The translations under genes were made by a program, and so were the position numbers. This document shows positions 34,627 to 47,354 of a stretch of 64,000 nucleotides of DNA, one piece after another. The first letter of the stretch is position 1. Each line of letters begins with the position of its first letter. The stretch is taken from positions 232,384 through 296,383 of the forward strand of contig NW_019775406.1 in assembly GCF_001039355.2 (NCBI RefSeq). Reading direction: 5' to 3'. Under the pieces are notes generated by a model, which was not told where the DNA came from, did not search any database, and worked only from the letters and a program-made list of their open reading frames with translations. The stretch is from Lingula anatina. Taxonomy: Eukaryota > Brachiopoda > Lingulata > Lingulida > Lingulidae.

Positions 34627-34981
34627 AACACAGGGAATTGGACCAGAAAGACATACATCACGTATCTTCACGCCTTGGTGTTTTTCATATGATTTTCTAC
34701 ACTATTTTATTCAACAATGAACATGATTACACTGTTTTCCCCCATTTAAAAAAAGGCATTTCAAAACGAGGACATTGCTGAGAACCCCACATCAGGATAC
34801 TCCTCCAGAGTATTGGGCCATCTTTAAGAGAGGAAATTTTCCAACTGATTTTATTTATTTCATTTCATTTTCCAATCTGATGAACATGATTGCCAATGCA
34901 TGCTACAAACTGATTGAACTTTATAAGCCAGCAATAAAAACCCTACACAATATACCAAGAGGTATCAGTGTGCCCAAGGGT

Positions 34982-35017
<36 letters not shown>

Positions 35018-37085
35018 AATGATATCACAATATGATTGCTGCCATGTGGAATCCTCTGGTACACTTCCTCTCTTTACTACAGGGAAATGTGCTGATAAGT
35101 GCTTGCAAGCATAGTTATTATAGTAAACTAATTATAATGTGATCATTTGACCATTCTCTATATCATAAACAATGCCATACTAAAAATTAATTATTACCAT
35201 TTTTTCAAAATAAGTGTTCAACTCAGAAATACATGGCATACTTATGAAATTGTTTGGTTTAATTACCTTAGAATAGGGGGAACCTAGTGATTATCAAAAG
35301 TTTTTTTTATATATATCCAAATAAAAGGGTATAGTAATGACTAGATCTTTTTAATGGGTAAATCTGTGAGTTCTTAAAATCAGAACATTCCCACTAAATG
35401 GTAGCAATAAAATTGAAAAGCAGGCTATTAGTGACCTATAATTCTATTTTATTCTGTTCTACCAATGTAAAATATTTGAATTATTAAAGATTAATGGGTG
35501 TCTTGGAAGTATATGCACAATTTGTTTGGCTGTCTACATTATGAACCGTACCTACATCAATGTTCATAACATATGTAAATCAAAACAAACTTGTGTTCCA
35601 GAAAATGACACCTAAGGTCATTACAAATGACAGCAAGGCTTCAATTAGTTCAAAGCAAAATGATGTCTCAGTTTTTTATTCATCATTTTAACAAGATTAC
35701 TGAACACTGTGTGACATTGACAGACTACGTGAGTGGCCATACTGACATCATTGGAGTGCATGGGTGACCTTTAGGCCAAATCAGTGTCCACTTTGAGTCA
35801 AAATTTCATGGGTGATAGTTGTTAAACTGAAAATCCTGAAAATGTACCTTGCAAATTCCAATCGCATTTAGACCATATTAAAAAAAAAAACCATACCTAA
35901 AATCCTGAAATAAGGCTATATGGCATAAGCCTGAACACTTTTACCTATAAGAGTACAGTCAAGTACTCTGCACATCCCCTATAACAAGTAATAATTCACC
36001 AAGCCTGTTTTTTTGTAAAAAAAAAAAAAAAAAAAAATGAACATTTAATGAGGCACCAACACCTATTGGCTAGGGCTATGGAGGCGGGAGGGATGCCTTC
36101 AGAACTGATTTAAAAATCAACGAATTCCTCCACACCACCAAAAATAGCCATGAACATTCTGTATGTGCACTCAAAGTATGAAAACTAGTTGGTTTTGAAT
36201 TATTTTTTTCGGAAGACAATCCTCTGTTTACAAATTTTTTGCACTTAGAAAATTCTGCTAAACTTGAAAATGGGCCTCTGGATAATTTTGAAAAGTTCTT
36301 CACCTAATATGGCCATGTCACATTCGGGTACTTTCAATTATTAAACAATTTTTAAGCAAATAATTTTTTAAGTTTTCACCATTTATCAGATGCTCACCAA
36401 ACCAATGGGTTTAGACATTGAAAGTGAATGGAAGGATGTCTGTGAAAAGGATTGGTTTGGATGTGAGCAAAGGTACCTTGAGAAATGGAGGCAAAAAGCT
36501 AGTCAAGAACAATTTCAACAAAATGTCACTGAATTTTTTTCTTTTCTTTAATATGATAAGGCCCATGTTCATTCATTTTTATTCTTTTCTTTTCTTAATA
36601 TGACAAGGCCCATGATCATATATAAAAAGCCAAAGTGTTTAGGGTGTGAGCATAAGCACTTTGGGAATTGGAGGCAAAAAGCTAGAACAACTTCCAACGG
36701 AATAACGCTTGGTTTTCAAACCAAAAATGCCAAACCCATTACAGGTTCTCTTGGGAATTGATGTCTGAAATTTGAAACAATATCATCCTAATCTCTTCAA
36801 CAACACATTCAGCACACTGCTATCAGTTTCCATACTGGGAAATAATGGGAATGCAAGCACACACGGGCAAGACTGACATTTGTGAAAAAAAATCCTTTAG
36901 GGGTATAGGTGGCCACATTCAAATCTTTCAAAAATAATCTTCAGGAAGACAAATAGGCAAATTATCCGAAAACGGTCAATCATCTCACTTCCTGAACATG
37001 TCCTCTAAAATCCCTCCGAAAGCCCTGGTTTGATTTCGCAAATAGATACCACATCAAAGAAGCAAAACACACGTCACCAACAGAA
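34627..37085 (+). repeat. 2.4-kb direct duplication, copy A
   Basis: Matches 37098-39530 nearly throughout at an offset of about 2.47 kb, with scattered substitutions and small indels. It is followed after ten bases by a lone 'n' at 37095. Contains a (GA)n tract near 34988 and a remnant of the ATCTTTTCAATGGGG MITE. No ATG-started gene with recognisable domains; the shared open frame at ~34775-35035 starts at TTG, not ATG. Confidence 0.92.
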
Positions 37086-37094
37086 ACAAGGCAG

Positions 37095-37095
37095 N
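37095..37095. other. single ambiguous base at a duplication junction
   Basis: An isolated 'n' at the junction of the two 2.4-kb copies; probably a contig join. Confidence 0.8.
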
Positions 37096-37097
37096 TA

Positions 37098-39530
37098 AAC
37101 ACAGGGAATTGGACCAGAAAGACATACATCACGTATCTTCACGCCTTGGTGTTTTTCATATGATTTTCTACACTATTTTATTCAACAATGAACATGATTA
37201 CACTGTTTTCCCCCATTTAAAAAAAGGCATTTCAAAACGAGGACATTGCTGAGAACCCCACATCAGGATACTCCTCCAGAGTATTGGGCCATCTTTAAGA
37301 GAGGAAATTTTCCAACTGATTTTATTTATTTCATTTCATTTCCCAATCTGATGAACATGATTGCCAATGCATGCTACAAACTGATTGAACTTTATAAGCC
37401 AGCGATAAAAACCCTACATCATATACCAAGAGGTATCAGTGTGCCCAAGGGTGGCAAAGAAAGAGAGAGAGAGACAAATGATATCACAACTTGATTGCTG
37501 CCATGTGGAATCCTCTGGTATACTTCCTCTCTTTACTACAGGGAAATGTGCTGATACGTGCTTGCAAGCATAGTCATTATAGTAAACTAATTATAATGTG
37601 ATCATCTGACCATTCTCCATATCATTAACAGTGCCATACTAAAAATAAATTATTACCATTTTTCAAAATAAGTGTTCAACTCAGAAATACATGGCATACT
37701 TAAGAAATTGTTTGGTTTAATTACCTTAGAATAGGGGGAACCTAAATAGTTTTTTTTTTTTATATACATCCAAATAAAAGGGTATAGTAATGACTAGATC
37801 TTTTTAATTGGTACATCTGTGAATTCTTAAAATGAGAAAATTCCTATTGAATGGTAGCAATAAAACTGAAAAACAGGCTAACCTATAATTCTATTCTATT
37901 CTGTTCAACCAATACAAAAAATATGAATTATTAAAGATTAATGGGTGGCTTGGAAGTGCATGCACAATTTGTTTGGCTGTCTACAATATATGAACCATAC
38001 CTACGTCAATGTTCATAACATATGTAAATCAAAACAAACTAGCGTTCCAGAAAATGACACCTAAGGTTGTTACAAATGACAGCAAGGCTTCAATTAGTTC
38101 AAAGCAAAATGATGTCTCAATTTTTTATTCATCATTTTAACAAGATTACTGAACACTGTGTGACATTGACAGACTACGTGAGTGGCCATACTGACATCAT
38201 TGGAGTGCATGGGTGACCTTTAGGCCAAATCAGTGTCCACTTTGAGTCAAAATTTCATGGGTGATAGTTGTTATACTGAAAATCCTGAAAATGCACCTTG
38301 CAATTTCCAATCGCATTTAGACCATATAAAAAAAAAAAATCATACCTAAAATCCTGAAATAAGGCATGGCATAAGCCTGAACATTTTTACCTATAAGAGT
38401 ACAGTCAAGTACTCTCGCATCCCCTATAACAAGTAATAATTCACCAAGCCTGGTTTTTTGTAAAAAAAAAAAAAATGAACATTTAATGAGGCACCAACAC
38501 CTATTGGCTGGGACTAGGGAGGCGGGAAGGATGCCTTCAGAACTGATTTAAAAATCAAGGAATTCCTCCACACCACCAGAAATAGCCATGAACAACCTGT
38601 ATGTGCATGGTCTACTCAAAGTATGAAAACTAGTCGGTTTTTAATTTTTTTTTTTTTTCGAAGATAATCCTCTGTTTACATATTTTTTTCACTTAAAAAA
38701 TTCTGCTAAACTTGAAAATGGGCCTCTGGGTAATTTTGAAAAGTTCTTCACCTAATATGGCCATGTCACATTCGGGTACTTTCAATTATTAAACTATTTT
38801 TAAGCGAATGATTTTTTAAGTTTTCACCATTTATCAGATGCTCACCAAACCAATTGGTTTAGACACTGAAAGTGAATGGAAGGATGTGAAAAGGATTGGT
38901 TTGGATGTGAGCAAAGGTACCTTGAGAAATGGAGGCAAAAAAGCTAGTCAAGAACAATTTCAACAAAATGTCACTGAATTTTTTTCTTTTCTTAAATATG
39001 ACAAGGCCCATGTTCATTCATTTTTATTCTTTTCTTTTCTTAATATGACAAGGACCATGATCATACATAAAAAGCCAAAGTGTTTAGGGTGTGAGCATAA
39101 GCACTTTGGGAATTGGAGGCAAAAAGCTAGAACAACTTCAATGGAATAACGCTTGGTTTTAAAACCAAAAATGCCAAACCCATTACAGGTTCTCTTGGGA
39201 ATTGATGTCTGAAATTTGAAACAATATCATCCTAATCTCTTCAACAACACATTCAGCACACTGCTATCAGTTTCCATACTGGGAAATAATGGGAATGCAA
39301 GCACACACGGGCAAGACTGACATTTGTGAAAAAAAATCCTTTAGGGGTATAGGTGGCCACATTCATATCTTTCAAAAATAATCTTCAGGAAGACAAATAG
39401 GCAAATTATCCGAAAACGGTCAATCATCTCACTTCCTGAACATGTCCTCTAAAATCCCTCCGAAAGCCCTGGTTTGATTTCGCAAATAGATACCACATCA
39501 AAGAAGCAAAACACACGTCACCAACAGAAA
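37098..39530 (+). repeat. 2.4-kb direct duplication, copy B
   Basis: Second copy of 34627-37085. The unique KIF13 intron sequence resumes after 39530. Differences include homopolymer lengths and short indels such as at ~37745 and ~38610. Confidence 0.92.
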
Positions 39531-39986
39531 AAAGCAAATTTCATATCTCGAGGTACAGTTTTCTGTATTGCACCAGTTTTAGAGATCAACAGCTTAATGG
39601 CCTTGTTACTAAGTAAAAGTAAGAGATTCACCAAAACAGACTGTTCCTGCTTGACGTAGCCAATTTACTTGATTGATTTTAATTGGTTCCATTAAAATCT
39701 CATCTAGAACTGTTCACAACTGAAAGCTGTGTAAGATTTGTACCGTGGATATTCTTCAGTATAACTATTTACAGAACCAATGAGACTTTTTTCTCATCAC
39801 TATTATAATCAACTAAGATAAAAGATTATCAGCAATTTTCCTATCTGGATATTCATGAGATTATTCAGTATTTGTAGGGATCCATTTATCTCATCCAACT
39901 CCGTAATTTCAAAATCTTGGCTCTTGTAACCTGTGTGCTTACTGTGTGAAATTTAAGGTCCAGTGACCTCATAGCATTCTTCTTAC

Positions 39987-40167
39987 CCTTTAGGATCCAA
40001 CAAGTCATGGACCTTCTCGTTATAGATCTCCATGTAGGACACGACACACTTGTAGGAGAGGCTCTCATCCTGGTTGTTAGTGATCTGCTCAAACAAGGCG
40101 TCACAGAGGCGAGGGATGATCCCTTTCTGTTCAGCCGTACCCATCATGGTGTAGGACTTGCCCGATC
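39987..40167 (-). CDS. KIF13: KIF13-like exon: P-loop end to DLLDPKG
   Basis: 181 nt. It opens with GSGKSYTMMGTAEQKGIIPR, finishing the nucleotide-binding P-loop, and runs through VVSYMEIYNEKVHDLLDPKG, a hallmark of kinesin-3 motors. Donor GTAAGA; acceptor ATTTCAG. The two final bases (GG) join T of the next exon to make Gly. Confidence 0.95.
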
Positions 40168-41364
40168 CTGAAATAATACATCGCAAACAAAAAAATATTG
40201 ATGAAAATCGTAAATATTTTATTCGTCACAAATGGAATATCACATACTCCTTTTCTAAGGTACCTATCAATATATAATAAGGTAGTACTTGTTGGAGCCT
40301 GGAATTGCATATCATAGAGAAATAATATTGATGAAAATTGTGAATATTTTACATATCACGTTGCATATCACATTTTTCTTCTAAGGTAAGACTGCCTTAG
40401 TCTACAAAACTATAGATCACAGGGGAATGGTCCTGATGAACATTGTAAGTTTATTTTTCGGCAACAGAATAGAAGAATGGTACATTTTTTTATTAGAGCA
40501 CCAATTATGGAAGATTTAAAACTTCATCCTTTTAATTAAAAAGCCAACTTTCATTCTTGAGTTATAGGTCTGATTCCACCTTTCTGGTAAATTCCATTAG
40601 GCTAAAAGACTCCACACCTCTTTTGATGAATTGACAGTTTTTCCGTGATATGCCAAGTTTCCCAAGGAGGCCCCAGACAGCTTGGTATTTGAGGCGTCAC
40701 CGGGAGTAACAGAGTATCAGTTCCCATGATGCACGAGTGAAAAACTAGTTCTCCGTTTTCACAAGGTATCAGAACTTAATGTCAAAAGTACATTTTTACA
40801 ACCAAGCAGACAATTCCAGTGTAGGTATCAATTTTTATGTACCTTGAGTAAATTAGAAATAGTGTTCAATAGTTGACTAAGCTTTACTTCATATGTATAA
40901 TAACAAGGGGGTTTCCCCAGGATTTGAGGTACAGGAAGTCCAAAATGTGAACCTGTAATTTGGTCATCAATTCACTTGGGCGGATCAAAACACATTTATG
41001 AGCCTTCCAAATTATCTTTGTTGATCCATCCTCCACTTTTGACAATCTTCCAACAGAAAAAATTCAATGCCCATCAGTGAAACTTGAAAAATTCTGACTG
41101 TTTTGTGGAAGACCCAGAAGACTGCCTTCGTCTACCCCTGATTCACAGGAAATCTAACCCAAGCAAGCCCAACCAACCAATCCAAAATTTTGTAAGCCGT
41201 CCAGCCATCCTTGGAAATACAGGTCGTGTTTTGAAGCTAATGGCCATCCAAACGACAGCTGGACAGTTCACTGGGTAAAGCCTTGATAACAACTTATTAT
41301 ATATATATATTTTAATCTGTGTGAACCCAGGAGACAGAATTTCTCCTATTATTTAAAATATTAC
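40168..41364. other. KIF13 intron, nothing else recognised
   Basis: AT-rich intron that splits the P-loop codons. A local near-repeat (AATATTGATGAAAATTGTGA) occurs at ~40195 and ~40326. Confidence 0.7.
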
Positions 41365-41457
41365 CTGTCTGTCCATAGGCAAATATACAGGCATTGTAGC
41401 CCTGGAATGCTTTGTCCAATACTTCCTTCCCACATCTGGCATAGACTGTGGACTGAC
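41365..41457 (-). CDS. KIF13: KIF13-like exon: motor domain up to the P-loop
   Basis: 93 nt encoding [20 protein letters not shown] followed by [11 protein letters not shown]. It ends one base into the Gly codon of the P-loop, so the ATP-binding GQTGSGKS motif is split by the next intron. Acceptor AG at 41458-41459; donor GTAATA. Confidence 0.93.
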
Positions 41458-43153
41458 CTATACAGAAAAAATAAACAAAAATATTTTGATATATGTACGT
41501 AAACGTGTGTTATTAAAAATATTACTGATTGTTCTTTCAAGAAAAAATCTGTGTGTGTGTGTGTGTGTGTGTGTGAACGTATGTGTTTGTGTGTGTGAAC
41601 GTATGTGTTTGTGTGTATACGCCATTTAAAGACAAAAATATATTTCTTATAAACAATTACATGCAAATCAGAACAGAAAATATTCTTTGTTGTTGATAAT
41701 GACAAAAGATGTCACCTTAATACAGTATGGAACTCCGCGTCAGTCAGTTAACCTTTCCTACGACAATTACCAGGCCATATGGGACGTAAGAAGATTGGCA
41801 ACTATCACCTAACACACACCTGATCGAATTGTTCACCAATTTAGACGCATTTCTCAAACCAGTGTAAATTTCACCTGCAGCGTTTGTTACCTATTAACAG
41901 CTGCAGAAGCCCTGAATTATTGGACAAATCCAGCGGAACATTATATCCCACTTCCTTTCTAGATTCCATAAAAAGCATTGCAATTTCCTTAGTCACACTG
42001 AAAATCATTTGATTATCAATTATTATCTTTTCTTCTATCAAATTGGCATAAATGAACGTCACATTAAATCAGATAGGGTATTCTCAAAGCATTTGTTAAG
42101 AGGCGGAAGATAATTAATGTCCACTTAATGACGGTTGACGTTACTTTAATATGTGACACTTATTACATAAAAATTATGGCACTGAGCAATTAGATTACCA
42201 GTTAATTGTGTCTTCTGTTTGTCACTTTGATTTACCAGTAATCACTTCTTTAAAACACTCTAAATATGTATTTACTTTTTTTTAAATCTACAACTATTTC
42301 AGCTTTTAATAAATGTTTTCTAAGTTTATGAAGATATTATCACATATATAGTTAAATATATATTATCATTAAATACTTTTTTAATTTTTGATAAGTAGAA
42401 TTGATTTTTATTCTTTATCTTACTTGTTGCCTGATGTTTTTCCTCTCTGTTACAAATTACATAATCTTATAATACACAAAATATCATAAATTAAATCTTG
42501 ACCAGAAAGACAAAGCCAACTAAAAGAAAAATGCACACTCTAATTGGAAGTTTTTTATCTTAATACTTCATTATAAAAAGCGATAACATCGACTGCATCC
42601 CACTCCCACTTGAGTCTCTGAGGAAAAGGAACTGATGACAACTTAATACATTTCCATGTCTCAATTTCTCCCATGAAATTGCTAATTGATTATTTTCTGT
42701 GAAATCTTCAAAGTGCGACAAATGATGTATGCTCCAAGAAACTGCCGCTTCATTTGGGGCTTGCTTCGATTTGTTTCATCAACATGCAGAAGCATCAGCA
42801 TTTGCTGCGAAAGACTTCAGCGACAAAACAACAGCATGCACGCTAGTTTAAGCAGGTGTAGCTTTAATTTCTTAATTTGTTACAGGTGTAGCTTTTCTTC
42901 ATTTGTCAAATAATCTTATTTAAACTTGAACTAAATTAGATATTGGGAACCAATTTGCTTCTCATTTAAAACTGTATTAATGTGAATGCAACTGGCATCA
43001 ATTTCTTGGTTTCTTTTAATTGCTTTTTTGCTTTTCCATGTCCCAGAAATGCTTTTAAAATAGCGGAATCTCTATGCATTAAGTATTTTCCTTACAACAG
43101 CACAATTGTTTTATTGTTGTTGCCTTAATAACATTCTGTGCAAAGAGCTTTAA

Positions 43154-43211
<58 letters not shown>

Positions 43212-43213
43212 AC
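41458..43213. other. KIF13 intron with (GT)n and (CT)n
   Basis: (GT)n-rich stretch at ~41551-41620 and (CT)n at 43158-43207 next to the upstream exon. No gene supported. Confidence 0.7.
43158..43207. repeat. (CT)n microsatellite six bases past an exon donor
   Basis: On the sense strand of the kinesin this is (GA)n just after donor GTAAGTAGAGAG of exon 43214-43274. Confidence 0.97.
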
Positions 43214-43274
43214 AAGCAAATTTTTCCTTGACATTTTCATCAATGGACCAGAAGGAATGGTCAAATGCAAAGGT
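43214..43274 (-). CDS. KIF13: KIF13-like exon: motor domain, early core
   Basis: 61 nt, read in phase 0, giving TFAFDHSFWSIDENVKEKFA plus the first base of a Cys codon. This matches the VFAYDHCFWSMDE segment of KIF13 motors. The acceptor TTTTCAG and donor GTAAGT are clean. A (CT)n tract (43158-43207) lies six bases from the donor. It is the most upstream exon found; a family member needs about 50 more N-terminal residues. Confidence 0.88.
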
Positions 43275-43822
43275 CTGAAAATAGTAACATGAATTCAATT
43301 ACACTTGTTAATATATATTTTACCATTAACCATGAAATATTATTGGTAATTACAAATTATAATTATAAAATGCATGTTAAGTGCTATAATGGTATTAAAT
43401 CGAAACATGCACCCATTTAATGACTTTGGTTTTATTATCTAATAGTACTTAATCTGTACATAGATAATATTCCTAAAATGTAAAAGTTAATTTGGTTGAT
43501 CAATAAAATTCAGATAAGTAACAGGCTTTTCTTTGGTGACCATAGTTATTGGAATTCGCAACTGATAAGTATTATATGACTTCATGTTATATCATGAACT
43601 AAATGAATTAGTCAATTATTAGCTACTGGCTAGACTGTTTTAGCTGCCTTATGCTACAGCTAAGAGCTGCAAACCTATACCTTTGTAATGATGTATGTTT
43701 GTAAGGGGTCATCCAATTTATCATTTTTTTCACAAGTCTACAAAGCAAAGACTTTTTCCAGACCCCTTACCCCACTTCAGAGGGTACAATGTGAAAAGCT
43801 TAGGTGACCTTTTACAGCAATG

Positions 43823-44280
43823 CTGCTATGGAATGTGTTATAATATCTATTTCTAATGTATTCATGTTGTGCAATTTGTTATAAAATTTGTTTCTAATGT
43901 ATCCATGTTACACAATTTGATATAAAATATGTCTGTAATGTACCCATGTTATGAAATGTGTTATAACATCTGTTTCTTAAGTCTCCATGTTATTCAATGA
44001 CTTATAATATATGTCTGGGGTAGCGCTAACACACGCCAATTTAGCCATTTCTTAAACTGACTTAAATTGGCTAAAGAAAAAGGGCTTGATTTGACATGTT
44101 TTAGCCAAATTATAACCATTTTGATAACAAATTGACAAAAATGTGGTGATTTGGCTAAGTGAAAAAAATTGCTAGCGCTACCCCAGTATGTCTGTAATGT
44201 ATTCATGTTATGCAATTTGTAATAATATCTGTTTGTGATGTATCCACGTTATGCAACGCATCTCTTTGTATTGTGCCTAT
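43823..44280. repeat. ~58-60 bp minisatellite, interrupted by a MITE
   Basis: Units built on TCTGTAATGTATCCATGTTA and TGCAATTTGTTATAATA recur about six times. The array is split at 44015-44186 by the CTGGGGTAGCGCTA MITE. Confidence 0.85.
44015..44186. mobile_element. 172-bp MITE, CTGGGGTAGCGCTA family (copy 2)
   Basis: Same length as the copy at 2371-2542, in reverse orientation. It is flanked by TATGT on both sides (44010-44014 and 44187-44191). A sister unit of the host minisatellite (near 43927) reads ATATGTCTGTAATG uninterrupted, giving an empty-site comparison. Confidence 0.9.
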
Positions 44281-44939
44281 GAATCACAATAACATATTTT
44301 TTGCAACGTGCGTGTATATGCGGGTGACACTAGTACTTGTATTTCATTTGAGTTGAGTGCTTTTGCATTACGTACTTACTATACTTTCTTCCTAAGTGTA
44401 ACAAAAACAAAAACAAGTCATTTACCTTTGGCGCCCTCTTGTGGCTATAAGATCCAGCATGGCAACAATCAGTCAGGAGTGCAAGTGATATGTCGTACCA
44501 AGAGGAAGATGATGGCCACAGACAATGATGGAAAATGAAATGAAAAGAAGAAAAAAAACAGCATTAATAATAATTATAATAATATCAGAAATAATAATAA
44601 TGATAACATATTTATTCAATTATTTATTGAGAGTTAAAAATCCATAAAAATGTTCTGCAGACAATTAAAATACAAATTTGAAAGGATTATTTTTAATTGA
44701 TAACGGTATTAAAATCAAAGAGGAAAATGTCCAATTATAATATTCTGTACTCAAAATCTAAATATACTTTCTAAGGTTATATCACATTGTTTCTTTTGAT
44801 GTCTAAAAGACACGAGACTTTGGCTTTCAATAATTATAATATTATTATAATTATAATAATATTATAATATAATTAGTTAAATGAGGCATGGCATTCATCA
44901 AGAACCTCCCAATGAATGTTCAACTTCAAGCATTCTCTA

Positions 44940-44999
<60 letters not shown>
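44940..44999. repeat. (TAA)n tract at the 3' end of a LINE
   Basis: About 20 TAA units directly adjoining the 3' end of the minus-strand LINE fragment, as a (TTA)n tail. Confidence 0.9.
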
Positions 45000-45556
45000 T
45001 TATTGTCATATTTATACAAGTATAAAATGAAAGTTGGTATGATCTGTCGATAAAATGTGATACAGTGGAATTATTAAAATACATTTTGTTCATTAAAAAT
45101 ACGTACTGCTGATGGATAAAAACTATTCTTAGTGCGCGTGGAGGTTGCTTTTAGTGACCGCAGTCGGCTTGTTGACATATGCATAAGTAGGCTATTCGCT
45201 GGGTGACCAGGGTCACTCGTGATTGACTTTACTTTCTTGAGCACTCGTCTCGTATACAAACATTCAATAGACGGCAGGTCCCTACCTACAATGCGCCTGG
45301 CAGTTTTTACTACGCGGTTGAGGCGATTCTTGTCCTCTACTGTAGCACTACTGTACCAGACGGTGAAAGATTGTGTTAGCACACTCTCAATCACAGCCCG
45401 GTAAAATTTTGCCAGCAGTTCTTGGTTGACATAGAATGACCTCAATCGTCGTAGAAAGTAGAGTCTTTGCTGAGCTTTGCGGACAATATCATCTATGTTA
45501 ATGTGCCATTTAAGATCATCAGATATATGTATGCCAAGAAATTTGAAATGTCTGAG
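45000..45556 (-). mobile_element. 5'-truncated LINE (CR1/L2-like) reverse-transcriptase C-terminus
   Basis: The minus strand encodes FKFLGIHISDDLKWHINIDD, IVRKAQQRLYFLRRLRSFYV, then AVIESVLTQSFTVWYSSA and RRIVGRDLPSIECLYTRR. These are hallmarks of the last part of non-LTR retrotransposon ORF2 in the CR1/L2/Rex group. The frame ends with a TAA at ~45073, followed by a short 3' UTR (..GACAATAAA) and a (TTA)n tail. The 5' part (endonuclease, RT core) is missing, as usual for incomplete reverse transcription. About 160 codons remain, apparently open, suggesting a fairly young insertion. The exact clade is not settled. Confidence 0.82.
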
Positions 45557-46732
45557 AAATGTCTAAAGAGAAAATAACTTGAAAAGGTCATCATATTTTG
45601 GTCCCCAGTACGTCTAACATCTTTTATTACAGTGTCAGGTGCATAATCATACTAAAAATCCTTTTCATTTTCATCTTTTATGATTTACATAGAAACATAT
45701 AGATAAGAACACAATGTATGATATGGCAGTTACGAGGCACATTTCCAAAGATGAGGGAAGCTAGTTATATTAAAATGTCTATCATAGTGCATACATTGCA
45801 CTCATATTACATGCTTACTGAGGATTCAAGAGGATTCAAAAAAGATGCTATGTTGGTGTATAAAAAATAGATTTATTACTAGTATACTAGTAATTAATTC
45901 AATAAAAAGAAAATGTTGTCAAAAAAAAAAAAAAAAAAAAAAGACAATTCTCAAAATTAGAGTTAAAAGAGCAGGGCTCTTCCACAACCTTTATTCCATC
46001 CTTTTTATCTTTTCAAATAAACGGATCAGATGTTACATGAAAAATGGGATCTTGTTCTCCACGGAGCAGCATCAGGGCCGACATTTTACTTGGTATTTCA
46101 GTCACAGTGTGTTCAGTGCCAACTTCTCCCCAGTCTGTATACATAGAGAAGGTCCTGCTAGTTAGTATATATATATAACAGGACTAGGCTACCAAAGCCT
46201 AGTAAACCAGTCTAGACTAGTTGCAAACTGGTCTCACATGTTTATTTAGTCAACTATATTTTCTTTTCTTTCTTTCTTTTTTTATTCATTTAATATTTTA
46301 TTTGGAAGGGGGATTGAAGCTGTCTGCTTAAATTTTAAAGCAACAGAAAGACCCTCCCCTCTTTTTATTCTTTGAAAGGTAAATTTGCCTATTTTAGATT
46401 CAAATCTAGTTTGAGACCAGTTTTCTTTGGAAAGCCAAACTGATAAATGACATGCAAATTCACCTCTTGGAAAAGAATGACAATGAGGTTTGAAAGGGTC
46501 AATTCACACAGGACTGATTATTATCCTGTTCAAAACCAGTTCTTGGCTCAATCCACAACATCGTAGGTAAATGGAAATCCACAGAGAGCTGTATGCAACC
46601 CATGATGACTTGTGTAGGGAAAATAATCTATCAAATTAATCAATGACATTTGATGAGTGAGAGATATCACCATCTACAATTCAGTTTTTCACTAGTTTTT
46701 TAGGTGTGGGGAGGGGGTGGAAGGGGAGGGGC
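45557..46732. other. flank or 5' intron, nothing recognised
   Basis: AT-rich, A-run at ~45920-45940, purine/pyrimidine-rich stretch at 46260-46290, and a G-rich run before the sequence gap. Confidence 0.5.
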
Positions 46733-47354
46733 NNNNNNNNNNNNNNNNNNNNNNNNNNNNNNNNNNNNNNNNNNNNNNNNNNNNNNNNNNNNNNNNNNNN
46801 NNNNNNNNNNNNNNNNNNNNNNNNNNNNNNNNNNNNNNNNNNNNNNNNNNNNNNNNNNNNNNNNNNNNNNNNNNNNNNNNNNNNNNNNNNNNNNNNNNNN
46901 NNNNNNNNNNNNNNNNNNNNNNNNNNNNNNNNNNNNNNNNNNNNNNNNNNNNNNNNNNNNNNNNNNNNNNNNNNNNNNNNNNNNNNNNNNNNNNNNNNNN
47001 NNNNNNNNNNNNNNNNNNNNNNNNNNNNNNNNNNNNNNNNNNNNNNNNNNNNNNNNNNNNNNNNNNNNNNNNNNNNNNNNNNNNNNNNNNNNNNNNNNNN
47101 NNNNNNNNNNNNNNNNNNNNNNNNNNNNNNNNNNNNNNNNNNNNNNNNNNNNNNNNNNNNNNNNNNNNNNNNNNNNNNNNNNNNNNNNNNNNNNNNNNNN
47201 NNNNNNNNNNNNNNNNNNNNNNNNNNNNNNNNNNNNNNNNNNNNNNNNNNNNNNNNNNNNNNNNNNNNNNNNNNNNNNNNNNNNNNNNNNNNNNNNNNNN
47301 NNNNNNNNNNNNNNNNNNNNNNNNNNNNNNNNNNNNNNNNNNNNNNNNNNNNNN
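46733..47354. other. assembly gap of 622 N
   Basis: Unsequenced. Left flank is G-rich (GGGGAGGGGGTGGAAGGGG); right flank starts with a G-run and then a C-run at 47415-47430. All open frames across it are artefacts. Confidence 1.

Noticed and set aside
34775-35035. 86-codon frame conserved in both 2.4-kb copies (also 37246-37494)
   Set aside because: It begins with TTG rather than ATG and ends in a (GA)n repeat. Conservation simply reflects the block duplication.
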